Assembly (NCBI RefSeq): GCF_900107255.1
Contig: NZ_FNPH01000016.1
Location: 1-61,027 of the forward strand
Source: Micromonospora pattaloongensis
Lineage (GTDB): Bacteria > Actinomycetota > Actinomycetes > Mycobacteriales > Micromonosporaceae
Length of the DNA stretch: 61,027 nucleotides
Direction of reading: 5' to 3'
This document shows, piece after piece, positions 44,067 through 52,623 of this stretch (its first letter is position 1; the number at the start of each line of letters is the position of its first letter). Position numbers and translations under genes: made by a program. Below the pieces are notes generated by a model. The model saw only the letters and a list, made by a program, of their open reading frames with translations, was not told the origin of the DNA and ran no database searches.

Positions 44067-46478
44067 TCACGGTGCCGGGGCGGCGACATCGACGCCCTTC
44101 GGTTCCGCCGTGGCGGATTCGCCCGGGTTTCCCGCCGCCGCGTCCGCGCGGTCGGATCGGTCGCGCGCCGGGGCGTCCTGGCCGGGATGGGGTGCCGGCG
44201 TCCGCGTCGCGGCGGGCGCGGGGGTCTCCGTCGGCGGGGCCGCCGCGGCGGGCCCGCCGGACGCCGCCGTGTCCGCGGGCGCAGGCGTGTCGGCGGGCGC
44301 GGGCGTGTCGACGGGAGCGCCGGGCTCCGGGCGCCGCTCGTCGGCCGGTGCGGGCGGCCAGGGGATCTCCGGCGGCACCAGCGGCGGGTGGGTGCGGTCG
44401 GTGGCGTGGTCGAGCACCCGCAGCGCGGACAGCGTCGCCATCGGCACCACCAGCGCGGCGGCCGCGCCGGCCACGTTCAGCGCCGACCCGCCCAGCACAC
44501 CGCCGATGAGGGCCGCGACCGCGATGCCGGCCATCGCTGCCCGCACCGCCGGGTAGATGCCGAACAGCCGCTTGAGCCCGCCCCAGGGGCGCAGCAGCGC
44601 GAACCACACCAGCACCGCCGCGACCACGGCCAACAGGCTCAGCGGGCTGCTCACCAGCGCGGCGACGTTCGCCGCGCCGGAGCGGTGCACGGTGAGCCCG
44701 CCGGTGCCGTCGGCGAGCGCGGTGAGGAACCGCCCGAGGCTGCCCCGCTCGGCGGCCGGCCGTTGCAGGTCGAGCGCGGCGAACGCGGCGGTGACCGCCA
44801 GCCCGGCGATGGTCGCCCAGGCGAACCGGGCGAAGGTCAGCCAGCCCCCGGTGCTGATCGCGGCGGCGATGCTCACTCCCGCGGTCAGCGCGATCGCGCC
44901 GACCGGATCGGCGCCCAGGTAGGGGCTGCCGACCACGATCACGCCGGCGCCGCCGACCGCGACGATCACCGCGGGCCGCCAGGAGCGCCGGATGCGTTGC
45001 GCGAGGCAGCCGGCGGCGAGCAGCGTGCCGGCGATGGTCACGCCGAGCCCGACGGTGCCGATGCCGGCGTAGCGGCCGCCCTCCAGCGCCGAGTAGCCGG
45101 CCACGCCGTTGAGCTGCAGCCGCGCGCCGGTGAGCACGTCGGCGCCGACCACGACCGCGGCGACCGCGGCGACCAGCCCCATCGGTCCGAGCGTCGTGCG
45201 GTACGGGCCGGCGAACCGCACGACGGCGGTGGCCAGCCCCAGGGCCAGCAGCATGACCGCGCCGAAGACGCCGCCGGCGTGGCCGGTGCGCCACCACGGC
45301 ACGGCGTCGGCGACCAGCGCGGCCGGGATGGCCAGCGCGGCCGCCAGCAACAGGATCTCCACCGCGGCGATCACCCGCCGGGGCGTGGGCCGTTCGGCCG
45401 TGGCGCCGTGCCGGCGGGCCCGGCGCAGCAGCGGCACGACGGCGACGGCCAGCGCCAGCTGGAAGCCGGCGAGCAGAGCGAAGAACCACGTGGCCACGTG
45501 CCGTTGGGCCCGGGCCTCCTGGTCGGCGTCGGCCGGGGCGGCGATCGCGGCGGCCAGATCGTGGGGGCGGCCCTCCGCGGCGGTGGCGGCCTTGCCGATC
45601 AGCAGCCGCTCGGGCCCGGGCCGCCCCAGCGCGGCCAGCGCGGTCGGGGCGAGGTCGACCAGTTGCAGGTAGCCGGCGCGGCCGGTGCTGGCGGAGGTGA
45701 CCCAGCCGCGCTCCCAGCCGGGCCCGTCGGCGACCGCCACGTGCAGCCGCGACGCCTGGTCCGTGTCGGACACCCCGGCGACCATCACCAGAGACCGTTC
45801 GGGGCGGGCCGCCAGCAGCCGGGCCAGGGCGGCGTCGGCCCGGCGGGCGGCCGCCGCCCGCACGGCCGGATCGTCCCCGGCGACGGTGCCCAGGTCGACG
45901 ATGCTGAGCACGCAGGAGGCGAGCAGGTCCCGCGGCTCGGCCGGCAGGGTCGGCTCGTAGCGGTCGACCCGCCCGAAGGGGCGCGCCGCGGCGACCGCCG
46001 CGCCGGGACCGACCGCCACGGTGCAGCGCACCGATTCGGCCAGCGCCCCCGGCACCGCGCCCCACCGCTGCTTCTCCTGGTTGTAGCGCACCGTGGCGCG
46101 CTGGTCCGGCAGGTACGCCCCGATCCGGTCGGGCCGCTCGATCGGCACGTTCACGCCGGGGCAGGCGTCGGTGACCGGCAGCCCGTCCCGGGCGGCGTAG
46201 TTGCCGGCCCCGAGCGTCAGCCAGCCGTCCACCGGGCAGGTGGGGGCCGCGGCGGAGCGCACCGACAGCGACCCGATGGAGCCACGCTCGGCCATCCGCC
46301 ACAGCGTCGGGGTCGTCTTCTCGTCGACGTCCTCCCAGCGCAGCCCGGCCACTCCGGCGATCACGACGTAGTCGACGGTGCGTTTGGGCGTGCCGGCGGC
46401 GGGATGCTGCACGAGCGCGGCGACCCCGGTGGCCAGCATCGCGACGGCGAGCAGCAGCGCGGCGATCCGGCGCGGCAT
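44067..46478 (-). CDS. large membrane protein with phosphatase-like extracellular domain
   Basis: 803 residues; the ATG start at 46478 overlaps the stop of the upstream glycosyltransferase gene. An N-terminal signal anchor (IAALLLAVAMLATGVAALVQ) is followed by an extracytoplasmic domain reading DYVVIAGVAGLRWEDVDEKT, TPTLWRMAERGSIGSLSVRS and WLTLGAGNYAARDG, which resembles alkaline-phosphatase-superfamily N-terminal regions. About ten membrane segments follow (for example WFFALLAGFQLALAVAVVPL, VIAAVEILLLAAALAIPAAL). The C-terminal ~130 residues are a Pro/Ala/Thr-rich cytoplasmic or exposed tail with APADTPAPADT repeats. Its place beside a glycosyltransferase and a MurJ-like flippase suggests envelope work. 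Confidence 0.8.
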   Translation of the reverse strand: MPRRIAALLLAVAMLATGVAALVQHPAAGTPKRTVDYVVIAGVAGLRWEDVDEKTTPTLWRMAERGSIGSLSVRSAAAPTCPVDGWLTLGAGNYAARDGLPVTDACPGVNVPIERPDRIGAYLPDQRATVRYNQEKQRWGAVPGALAESVRCTVAVGPGAAVAAARPFGRVDRYEPTLPAEPRDLLASCVLSIVDLGTVAGDDPAVRAAAARRADAALARLLAARPERSLVMVAGVSDTDQASRLHVAVADGPGWERGWVTSASTGRAGYLQLVDLAPTALAALGRPGPERLLIGKAATAAEGRPHDLAAAIAAPADADQEARAQRHVATWFFALLAGFQLALAVAVVPLLRRARRHGATAERPTPRRVIAAVEILLLAAALAIPAALVADAVPWWRTGHAGGVFGAVMLLALGLATAVVRFAGPYRTTLGPMGLVAAVAAVVVGADVLTGARLQLNGVAGYSALEGGRYAGIGTVGLGVTIAGTLLAAGCLAQRIRRSWRPAVIVAVGGAGVIVVGSPYLGADPVGAIALTAGVSIAAAISTGGWLTFARFAWATIAGLAVTAAFAALDLQRPAAERGSLGRFLTALADGTGGLTVHRSGAANVAALVSSPLSLLAVVAAVLVWFALLRPWGGLKRLFGIYPAVRAAMAGIAVAALIGGVLGGSALNVAGAAAALVVPMATLSALRVLDHATDRTHPPLVPPEIPWPPAPADERRPEPGAPVDTPAPADTPAPADTAASGGPAAAAPPTETPAPAATRTPAPHPGQDAPARDRSDRADAAAGNPGESATAEPKGVDVAAPAP

Positions 46479-47662
46479 CAGCGCTGTCCCCCGGTCGCGC
46501 CCGGCTCCGCCGCGGCGCCGTCGGCGCCCGCCGGCGCGCCGGTGCTCGCCTCGCCGGCGCCGGCGAGTTCGGCGTAGACGCGCTGCAACTGGGCGACGGT
46601 CTGCGCCTCCGTGGGCCAGGTGGCCGCTCGCGCCGGGCCGCGACGGGCGTAGTCCGCGCGGCGGGCGTCGTCGGCGAGCAGTCCGCGCACCGCCTCGTCG
46701 ACGGCGGCCACGTCGCCGGGGGGCACCAGCACGGCGGCGTCGCCGACCAGCTCGGGCAGCCCGCCGACCGCGGTGGCCACCAGCGGCACCCCGGCGTGCA
46801 GCGCCTCCTGGGCGAAAAGTTGCCGGGCCTCCCAGTCGCTGGTGACCACGGCGAGGTCGGCGCCGGCGAGCAGGTCGGCCACGTCGGTGCGGTGTCCGAG
46901 CAGCGTGACGGGGGCGCGCGCGGTGGAGATCCGCGACGCCAGGCCGAGGTAGCTGGGTCCGGTGCCGGCGATCACGACGACCGGCGGCGGGGTGAGTTGC
47001 CGCCAGGAGGCGGCGGCGTCGACGAGCACGTCGTAGCGCTTCTGCGGGTGCAGGCGGCCCACGGACAGGATCAGCGGCTGCTGCGGCCCGACGCTGAACT
47101 CGGCGCGCACGGCGGCGCGGCTGCGCCGCGGCCGCGGCAACGCCGGCGCGGCGACCGGCGCCAGCCGGGCGTCCGGGGCGCCGAGGGCGCGGGCCCGCTC
47201 GACCAGGTCGGCCGAGGCGCCCAGGGTGAGCCGGGCGCGGCGGGCGACGACCCGCTCGGCCAGCCGCGACAGCCGGCCGCGCACGCCGCCGGCGAGGACC
47301 GAGTTGTGCCAGGTGACCACGACGGGCGCGGTCGGGCGGGCCAGCGTGGTGACCAGGCCGGCGCGCAGGCCGTGGGCGTGCACGACGTCGAGCGGCCGGG
47401 CCAGCGCCGTGCGCAGCGCGGCGACCGCGCGGGCGTCGGCCGGGGTCGGGTTGGCCGGGATCTCCACGGCGACGAATGCGGCGCCGGCGGCGGTGAAGCG
47501 GAACTGCTCCTCGGTGGCGGCCGGCCCGCACACGGTGACGGTGGCGCCGCCGGCGACCAGGCCCCGGGCGACGGAGGCGACGTGCTGGCCCACCCCGCCG
47601 GTGCTGGAGGCGAGCACGAGAGCCACCGCCGGTGTCCAGCCCGCCTGTGTCGCCTCGCTCAC
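46478..47662 (-). CDS. GT4-type glycosyltransferase
   Basis: 394 residues; start at 47662 overlaps the stop of the MurJ-like gene. The Gly-rich acceptor loop is ASSTGGVGQHVASVARGLVA. The donor-binding domain includes ILSVGRLHPQKRYDVLVDAA, VVIAGTGPSYLGLASRISTA and RQLFAQEALHAGVPLVATAV (the E-x7-E-like retaining GT4 motif), then GLPELVGDAAVLVPPGDVAA. It is a soluble or peripheral GT-B enzyme; donor and acceptor are unknown. The operon position between a lipid flippase and a large envelope membrane protein suggests transfer to a lipid-linked intermediate. Confidence 0.9.
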   Translation of the reverse strand: MSEATQAGWTPAVALVLASSTGGVGQHVASVARGLVAGGATVTVCGPAATEEQFRFTAAGAAFVAVEIPANPTPADARAVAALRTALARPLDVVHAHGLRAGLVTTLARPTAPVVVTWHNSVLAGGVRGRLSRLAERVVARRARLTLGASADLVERARALGAPDARLAPVAAPALPRPRRSRAAVRAEFSVGPQQPLILSVGRLHPQKRYDVLVDAAASWRQLTPPPVVVIAGTGPSYLGLASRISTARAPVTLLGHRTDVADLLAGADLAVVTSDWEARQLFAQEALHAGVPLVATAVGGLPELVGDAAVLVPPGDVAAVDEAVRGLLADDARRADYARRGPARAATWPTEAQTVAQLQRVYAELAGAGEASTGAPAGADGAAAEPGATGGQR

Positions 47663-49356
47663 CGCGACCTCGTCCCCTCTCCGTTACGCCGACCGTACGT
47701 ACGCAGCCGCCGCGTCAGGGCGGAGGTCATCGGGCGGATGTCGTGGCGGTCCAACGGGTACGCGACACCGAGGAACACCAGAAGCACGACCACTCCGGAC
47801 AGCATGCCCTGCAGCAGGGCCCCACCGCGCGTCGGGGTGGTGCCGGCCACCGCCGCGAGCCACCCGGTCGCGGCCAGGCCGGCCAGCGCGGCGGCCGCCG
47901 CGGCGAGCACCCCGACCAGGCCGGCTCGGGCCAGTCCGGCCAGCGCCGCACGTCCGGCGCGGCGGGCCACCGCTCGGACGAGCAGCGCCCCGAGCACCGT
48001 CATCCCCACCGAGTTGGCCAGCGTCAGCGCCATCACCCGGTGCTCGGCGGGCAGCGCCGCGCTGAGCAGCACCGCGGCCAGCGTAGCCGTCAGCCAGCCG
48101 GCGGCCGTCGCGGCCGCGGCCGGGCGGGGCTCGCCGCGGGCGTACAGCGCCCGGGACAGGACCGCGAAGAGGCCGTAGCCGAGCAGGCCGGGGGCGAACC
48201 CGGCGATCCCGGCGGCGGTGGCGGCCGCCTGGTGCGCGGGGATCAGCAGGTCGGCGGCGGGTCGGGCCAGCGCCACGAGCGCGGCGGCGCCGAGGCAGGT
48301 CAGCAGCACCACCGCGCGGGTCGCCGGCGCCAGAGTCGCCCGGTAGCGCTCCTCGTCGCCGGTTGCGCGGGCGGCCGACAGCGTCGGGTACGCCGCGGTG
48401 GCGACCGGGACGGCGAGGACCGCCCAGGGCAGCAGGTAGACGGTCTGCGCGTACGTGAACAGCACGTTCGTGCCGGTCGAAGCCGCCAGGGCGAGCTTGA
48501 GCGTCACCAGCACGGCGATCTGCTGGGCGCCGACGGTGACGGCGCCGGCCAGTGCGAGCCCGCCGACGGTGCGTCGGGCATCGGCGGGGAAGCGGTAGCC
48601 GGGACGCAGCCGCAGCCGCAGCCGGCGCAGCGGGATGAACAGGCACAGCGACAGCACGACCACGCCGAGGGTGGTGCCGATCGCGAGCAGCAGCTGCCCG
48701 GCGGCGCCGACCCGGGGCAGGTCCGCGGCGCGCCCCTCGGTGATCGCGAAGGTGAGATAGGTGCCGATCACCGTGACGCTGGACAGCAGCGGCGCGATCA
48801 CCGGCCAGGCGAAGCGGTGGTGGGCCTGCAGCACCCCGGTGAGCACGATGCCGATGCCGTACAGCGGCAGCTGCGGCGCGAAGACCCGCAGCATCCGGGC
48901 GCCCGCGACGAGTTGCTCGGGCGACGCGCAGCGCGTCGCGAGCTGCTCGGGTGAGGTGCAGGCCGGCACGAGCGCCGCGATGATCGGGTCGGCGGCCAGG
49001 GCGACGATCGCCGCGAGCGGCACGAGCAGGGTCAGCGTCCAGGTCAGCAGCGCCGAGGTGGTGGCCGCGACCGCGGCCCGGTCGCCGACCGCGACCGCGC
49101 CGGCCAGCAACGGTACGACGAGACTGGCCAGCGCCCCACCGGCGACGATCTCGAAGATGATGTTGGGGACGGTGTTGGCGGCCTGGTAGATGTCGCCGAG
49201 GTCGGTGGCGCCGACCCCCCAGACGAAGACCACGTTGCGGCCGAACCCGGCCAGCCGGGCGACCACGGTGAGCACCGCGATCAGCGCCGCGGCTCCGGCG
49301 ACGCGGCGCACGCCGGGCGACCGGGACGCCACGCCCGGCTGCGTGTCGCCGCCCAC
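47659..49356 (-). CDS. MurJ/MviN-family lipid flippase-like protein
   Basis: 565 residues with about 14 membrane segments. The N-terminal block VVARLAGFGRNVVFVWGVGA, then IYQAANTVPNIIFEIVAGGA with LASLVVPLLAGAVAVG, matches the MurJ/MviN family, including the conserved Asn-x-x-Pro and Gly-Gly. The MOP-superfamily architecture continues with LPLYGIGIVLTGVLQAHHRF and TYAQTVYLLPWAVLAVPVAT. Canonical MurJ flips lipid II. Most actinobacteria encode another, larger MurJ near the chromosome origin, so this one may carry a different lipid-linked substrate. It starts 1 bp after the MraY-like gene stops. Confidence 0.88.
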   Translation of the reverse strand: MGGDTQPGVASRSPGVRRVAGAAALIAVLTVVARLAGFGRNVVFVWGVGATDLGDIYQAANTVPNIIFEIVAGGALASLVVPLLAGAVAVGDRAAVAATTSALLTWTLTLLVPLAAIVALAADPIIAALVPACTSPEQLATRCASPEQLVAGARMLRVFAPQLPLYGIGIVLTGVLQAHHRFAWPVIAPLLSSVTVIGTYLTFAITEGRAADLPRVGAAGQLLLAIGTTLGVVVLSLCLFIPLRRLRLRLRPGYRFPADARRTVGGLALAGAVTVGAQQIAVLVTLKLALAASTGTNVLFTYAQTVYLLPWAVLAVPVATAAYPTLSAARATGDEERYRATLAPATRAVVLLTCLGAAALVALARPAADLLIPAHQAAATAAGIAGFAPGLLGYGLFAVLSRALYARGEPRPAAAATAAGWLTATLAAVLLSAALPAEHRVMALTLANSVGMTVLGALLVRAVARRAGRAALAGLARAGLVGVLAAAAAALAGLAATGWLAAVAGTTPTRGGALLQGMLSGVVVLLVFLGVAYPLDRHDIRPMTSALTRRLRTYGRRNGEGTRSR

Positions 49357-49357
49357 C

Positions 49358-50224
49358 TCAGTCGCGCCGGCCCAGCGCGTCCAGCTCGCGCAGGCCCGGC
49401 GTCTGCTGGATCACCTGGGTGAAGCTCACCTTTTCGCTGGCCCCGGTGAGCGCGGCGACCACGGCGAGCAGCCCGGCGCGGCCGAGCGGCCCGGTCCGCG
49501 CGGCGAGGGCCACCCCGAGCAGCGCGCCCAGGGCGTTGGCGCCCGCGTCGCCGAGCATGATCCGCTCGTCGAGATCCGCGGGGAGCAGCCCGGCGGCGGC
49601 GCCGACCGGGCCGGCGGCGAGCCCGCCGGTGCGCCCGCGCAGCAGCGGGACGCCGAGCAGGACGCCGGCCTTGAGCGCCCGGCCCGGACGCAGGTCCAGC
49701 AGGTTGAGCAGGTTGGCGGTGCCGGCGATCACGCCGGCGCCGAGCAGGACGTCGGTGGCGCGGGCCAGCCGCCCGCGGCGCCGGCGTCGCGCGGCCACGC
49801 CGGGGTCGGCGGCGAGCAGCGCCGACGCGGTCAGCCCGGCCGCGCCCACGCCGATGATCTTCACCAGCCCGCTCGTGACCCGTCCCTCGCCCAGCGCGGT
49901 GAGGTGCCCGGCGAAGCCCTTCGCGGCCTTCTGCTCAGGACGGGCGCCGACCACGTCGTCGTAGAGTCCGACGGCCCCGGAGCCGAGCCCGGCGACCAGC
50001 GCGGCGGCGCCGGCGGAGCCGCTGGGGGCCCCGACCGCGGCGGTCAGCGCGGCCCCGGCGGCCAGCGCCGGTCCGCCGGCCAGGGTCACGGTGCGACCGC
50101 GGAAGTTGGTGCGTTCCAGCGCGGCGGCGCGGCGCTGGGCCGCGACCGCGCGCAGCGCGCCCCGGGCGGCCAGCGCGCCGGCGCCGATCAGCAACAGCCG
50201 GCCGGCGGTACGCCCCCCGCTCAC
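49358..50224 (-). CDS. MraY/WecA-like membrane protein
   Basis: 288 residues, hydrophobic. It carries reduced forms of polyprenyl-phosphate glycosyl-1-phosphate transferase motifs: TNFRGRTVTLAGGPALAAGA, LGSGAVGLYDDVVGARPEQK (the DD pair), KGFAGHLTALGEGRVTSG, TANLLNLLDLRPGRALKAGV (the N-x-x-N-L-x-D loop) and RIMLGDAGANALGALLG. The His-rich loop of true MraY is not visible. It may be a divergent transferase that starts lipid-linked sugar synthesis, or a non-catalytic relative. It is directly upstream of the MurJ-like flippase and GT4 gene, supporting a joint pathway. Confidence 0.75.
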   Translation of the reverse strand: MSGGRTAGRLLLIGAGALAARGALRAVAAQRRAAALERTNFRGRTVTLAGGPALAAGAALTAAVGAPSGSAGAAALVAGLGSGAVGLYDDVVGARPEQKAAKGFAGHLTALGEGRVTSGLVKIIGVGAAGLTASALLAADPGVAARRRRRGRLARATDVLLGAGVIAGTANLLNLLDLRPGRALKAGVLLGVPLLRGRTGGLAAGPVGAAAGLLPADLDERIMLGDAGANALGALLGVALAARTGPLGRAGLLAVVAALTGASEKVSFTQVIQQTPGLRELDALGRRD

Positions 50225-50324
50225 CGCATCCCCCCTGCGCGTTCCGCGCGCGCCGGACGGCGCGTCAGCGGCCGTCAGCTTAACCGACCATCGATGTGCC
50301 GCGCGCCGACGCCGATGGCTGCGA

Positions 50325-51263
50325 CTAGCCGGCCTGCTTCGGCATCAGCGAGGTCGCGCCCTCACCGAGCCCGTAGTGCCCGGTCTTGTTGGAGGCCACC
50401 TGCTCGGCCGCGGCCAACGTGGTCACCACCTGACCCTGCGCGGTGTTGGCGTTGTCGACGGTGGAGATGGTCTTCGACAGCGCCGGGTCGCTGCGCACCC
50501 CGGCCACGACGTTACCGGCGCTGGAGCCGGTGCCGGCCACCACGACCCGACCGGCCTTGTCGAACTGGTCGACCATCGTCACCACCGCGGCGTCCTTCTT
50601 CGCCGAGTCCCGGTCGACGTACGGCTGCCCGCTGATCACCACGGCGATCTCCGCCGGACCGACCAGCTTGCCCTCCACGGTGATGTAACCGGCGTTGCTG
50701 TACGCGCTGAGCACGGCCTTGAGGTCGGCCTCGCTCACCGGGGCGGTGCCCTGCGGGCGGTCCAGCAACGCGGTGGCCAGCAACGCGCTGGAGGTCTCCA
50801 CGCCGTCGCTGTTGCCGGGCAGCTTCGCCGTCGGCACGGTCGGCTGCGAGGCCCGTACGGCGAGGTCGAGCAGCTCGATGCTGTTGTCGGGGTTGACGAA
50901 CTTGTCCTGCACCTCAACACGGCCGGTCACCTTGGCGCCGGCGGTGGTGAGCATCTTGTTGACGCCGTCGACCTGGTCGCCCCCGCTGGGCAGCACGACC
51001 AGCAGCACGCGCTTGTCGGCGAGCTTGCCGGGCAGCAGCAGCTGCGCCGCTTCGCTGGCGAAGTCCTCCTCCCGGTTGACTTCCTCCTTGAGGCTGTTGA
51101 CCGTGTCGCGCAACTGCTGGTTGTCTTTGCGCAGCCCGTTGACGTTGTCGCTGAGCGAGTCGGCCACCGGCCCGTTGAGCGCCGCCGTGCCCACGACCAG
51201 CCCGATCGCGAGCGCGAGAAAGACCGCGGTCAGGGACACCACGTGGTATCGGAAGTTGATCAC
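50325..51263 (-). CDS. steB: SteB/MctB-family envelope protein
   Basis: 312 residues. It starts MINFRYHVVSLTAVFLALAI and GLVVGTAALNGPVADSLSDN, one membrane anchor typical of the family, followed by a coiled coil (GLRKDNQQLRDTVNSLKEEV). The exported domain has AEAAQLLLPGKLADKRVLLV-like and VLLVVLPSGGDQVDGVNKML segments. Older annotation calls this family copper transporter MctB; in Corynebacterium a member named SteB works with SteA in cell separation and envelope control. Its position next to steA supports that reading. Confidence 0.87.
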   Translation of the reverse strand: MINFRYHVVSLTAVFLALAIGLVVGTAALNGPVADSLSDNVNGLRKDNQQLRDTVNSLKEEVNREEDFASEAAQLLLPGKLADKRVLLVVLPSGGDQVDGVNKMLTTAGAKVTGRVEVQDKFVNPDNSIELLDLAVRASQPTVPTAKLPGNSDGVETSSALLATALLDRPQGTAPVSEADLKAVLSAYSNAGYITVEGKLVGPAEIAVVISGQPYVDRDSAKKDAAVVTMVDQFDKAGRVVVAGTGSSAGNVVAGVRSDPALSKTISTVDNANTAQGQVVTTLAAAEQVASNKTGHYGLGEGATSLMPKQAG

Positions 51264-51290
51264 GCCTACAGCCTCTTGATCGGTCGGGGT

Positions 51291-52469
51291 CTAGAAGAGC
51301 TGTCCCAGCTGGAACACCAGATTGTCCCACCATTCGGAGACGACCCCGAGGTAGGCCTTGCCGACCGTCGACACGGCCACCGCCGACGCCATCGCGGCGA
51401 TCGCGGAGAGCACCAGCAACAGCAGCGACGACCCGGAGATGCTCTGCCGGTACAGCCGGCTCACCCCCTTGGCGTCCACCAGCTTCCCGCCGACCTTCAA
51501 CCGGGTCAGGAACGTCGACGCCATCCCGCCGCGCCCCTTGTCGAGGAACTCGACCAGGGTGGCGTGGGTGCCGACCGCCACGATCAGCGAGGCGCCCTTC
51601 TCGTCGGCGAGCAGCATCGCGAGATCTTCGCTGGTCGCCGCCGCCGGGAACGTCACCGCCGCGACCCCCAGCTGGTGCACCCGGGCCAGCCCGGGCGCCC
51701 GGCCGTCCGGGTAGGCGTGCACGATCACCTCCGCGCCGCAGCGCAGCACGTCGTCGGTGACCGAGTCCATGTCGCCGACGATCATGTCGGGCGTGTAGCC
51801 GGCCTCCACCAGCGCGTCCGCCCCGCCGTCGACGCCGATGAGCACCGGCTTGAACTCGCGGATGTACGGGCGCAGCACGTCCAGGTCGGCCTTGTAGTCG
51901 TAGCCGCGTACCACGATCAGGCAGTGCCGCCCACCGATCTGCGTGGCGATGTCGGGCACGCCGACACCGTCGAGCAGCAGGTCCCGCTCCTGCTTGAGGT
52001 ACTCCATGGTGTTGGCGGCGAACGCCTCCAGCTGCACCGACAGGCCCTCACGGGCGTCCGACATCGCCTTGGCGATCGACTCCGCGTCCTGGCGCGTCCC
52101 GTGCGCGACCGGCTCGTCGCCGACGTACACCGTGTTGCCGTCGACCCGGACGGTGTCGCCCTCCCGCAGCTGCTGGAAGACGCCCTCACCGAGATCGTCG
52201 ATCAGGGGGATGCCCGCGTCGATCAACACCTCGGGCCCGAGATTGGGGTAGCGCCCGGACACCGACGGCTTGGCGTTGAGCACGGCGGCCACGCCCACGG
52301 CGACCAGCGAGTCGGCGGCGACCCGGTCGAGATCGACGTGGTCGATCACCGCGATGTCACCCGGGCGTAACCGGCCGGCCAGACGCTTGGTCCGGCGGTC
52401 GAGGCGCGCGATGCCGGCGGTAGTCCCGGGTTCGACGTTCCGGGTCCGGCGCAACGTGGGTAAACGCAT
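51291..52469 (-). CDS. steA: SteA-family septal protein
   Basis: 392 residues from the ATG at 52469 (MRLPTLRRTRNVEPGTTAG). It contains RLRPGDIAVIDHVDLDRVAA, NAKPSVSGRYPNLGPEVLID, LVVRGYDYKADLDVLRPYIR-like and FKPVLIGVDGGADALVEAGY. The middle domain resembles thiamine-pyrophosphokinase-type folds, as in VGDMDSVTDDVLRCGAEVIV. One membrane helix sits near the C-terminus (GSSLLLLVLSAIAAMASAVA). In Corynebacterium SteA is a cytokinetic-ring protein that acts with SteB. Length and order match other actinobacteria. Confidence 0.9.
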   Translation of the reverse strand: MRLPTLRRTRNVEPGTTAGIARLDRRTKRLAGRLRPGDIAVIDHVDLDRVAADSLVAVGVAAVLNAKPSVSGRYPNLGPEVLIDAGIPLIDDLGEGVFQQLREGDTVRVDGNTVYVGDEPVAHGTRQDAESIAKAMSDAREGLSVQLEAFAANTMEYLKQERDLLLDGVGVPDIATQIGGRHCLIVVRGYDYKADLDVLRPYIREFKPVLIGVDGGADALVEAGYTPDMIVGDMDSVTDDVLRCGAEVIVHAYPDGRAPGLARVHQLGVAAVTFPAAATSEDLAMLLADEKGASLIVAVGTHATLVEFLDKGRGGMASTFLTRLKVGGKLVDAKGVSRLYRQSISGSSLLLLVLSAIAAMASAVAVSTVGKAYLGVVSEWWDNLVFQLGQLF

Positions 52470-52623
52470 CGGGACCATCCTGGCACGTAAAGCCGACTTT
52501 TCCCCTCGCGACATGCCTGGGCAGCGCCGCTAGGATGCCCCCGCCACGCGCGCCGCGACCACCTCCACCGCGGCGCCCGCCCCTGCCGGCGGCGCCAACG
52601 TGGCCTGCGTCACACCCTGATCG

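Noticed and set aside
44187-46577. 796-codon plus-strand frame opposite the membrane protein
   Set aside because: It has Arg/Gly/His-rich composition with no domains and is opposite a gene with clear membrane segments.
50091-52370. 759-codon plus-strand frame opposite steA and steB
   Set aside because: Antisense shadow; steA and steB have recognisable motifs and proper starts.
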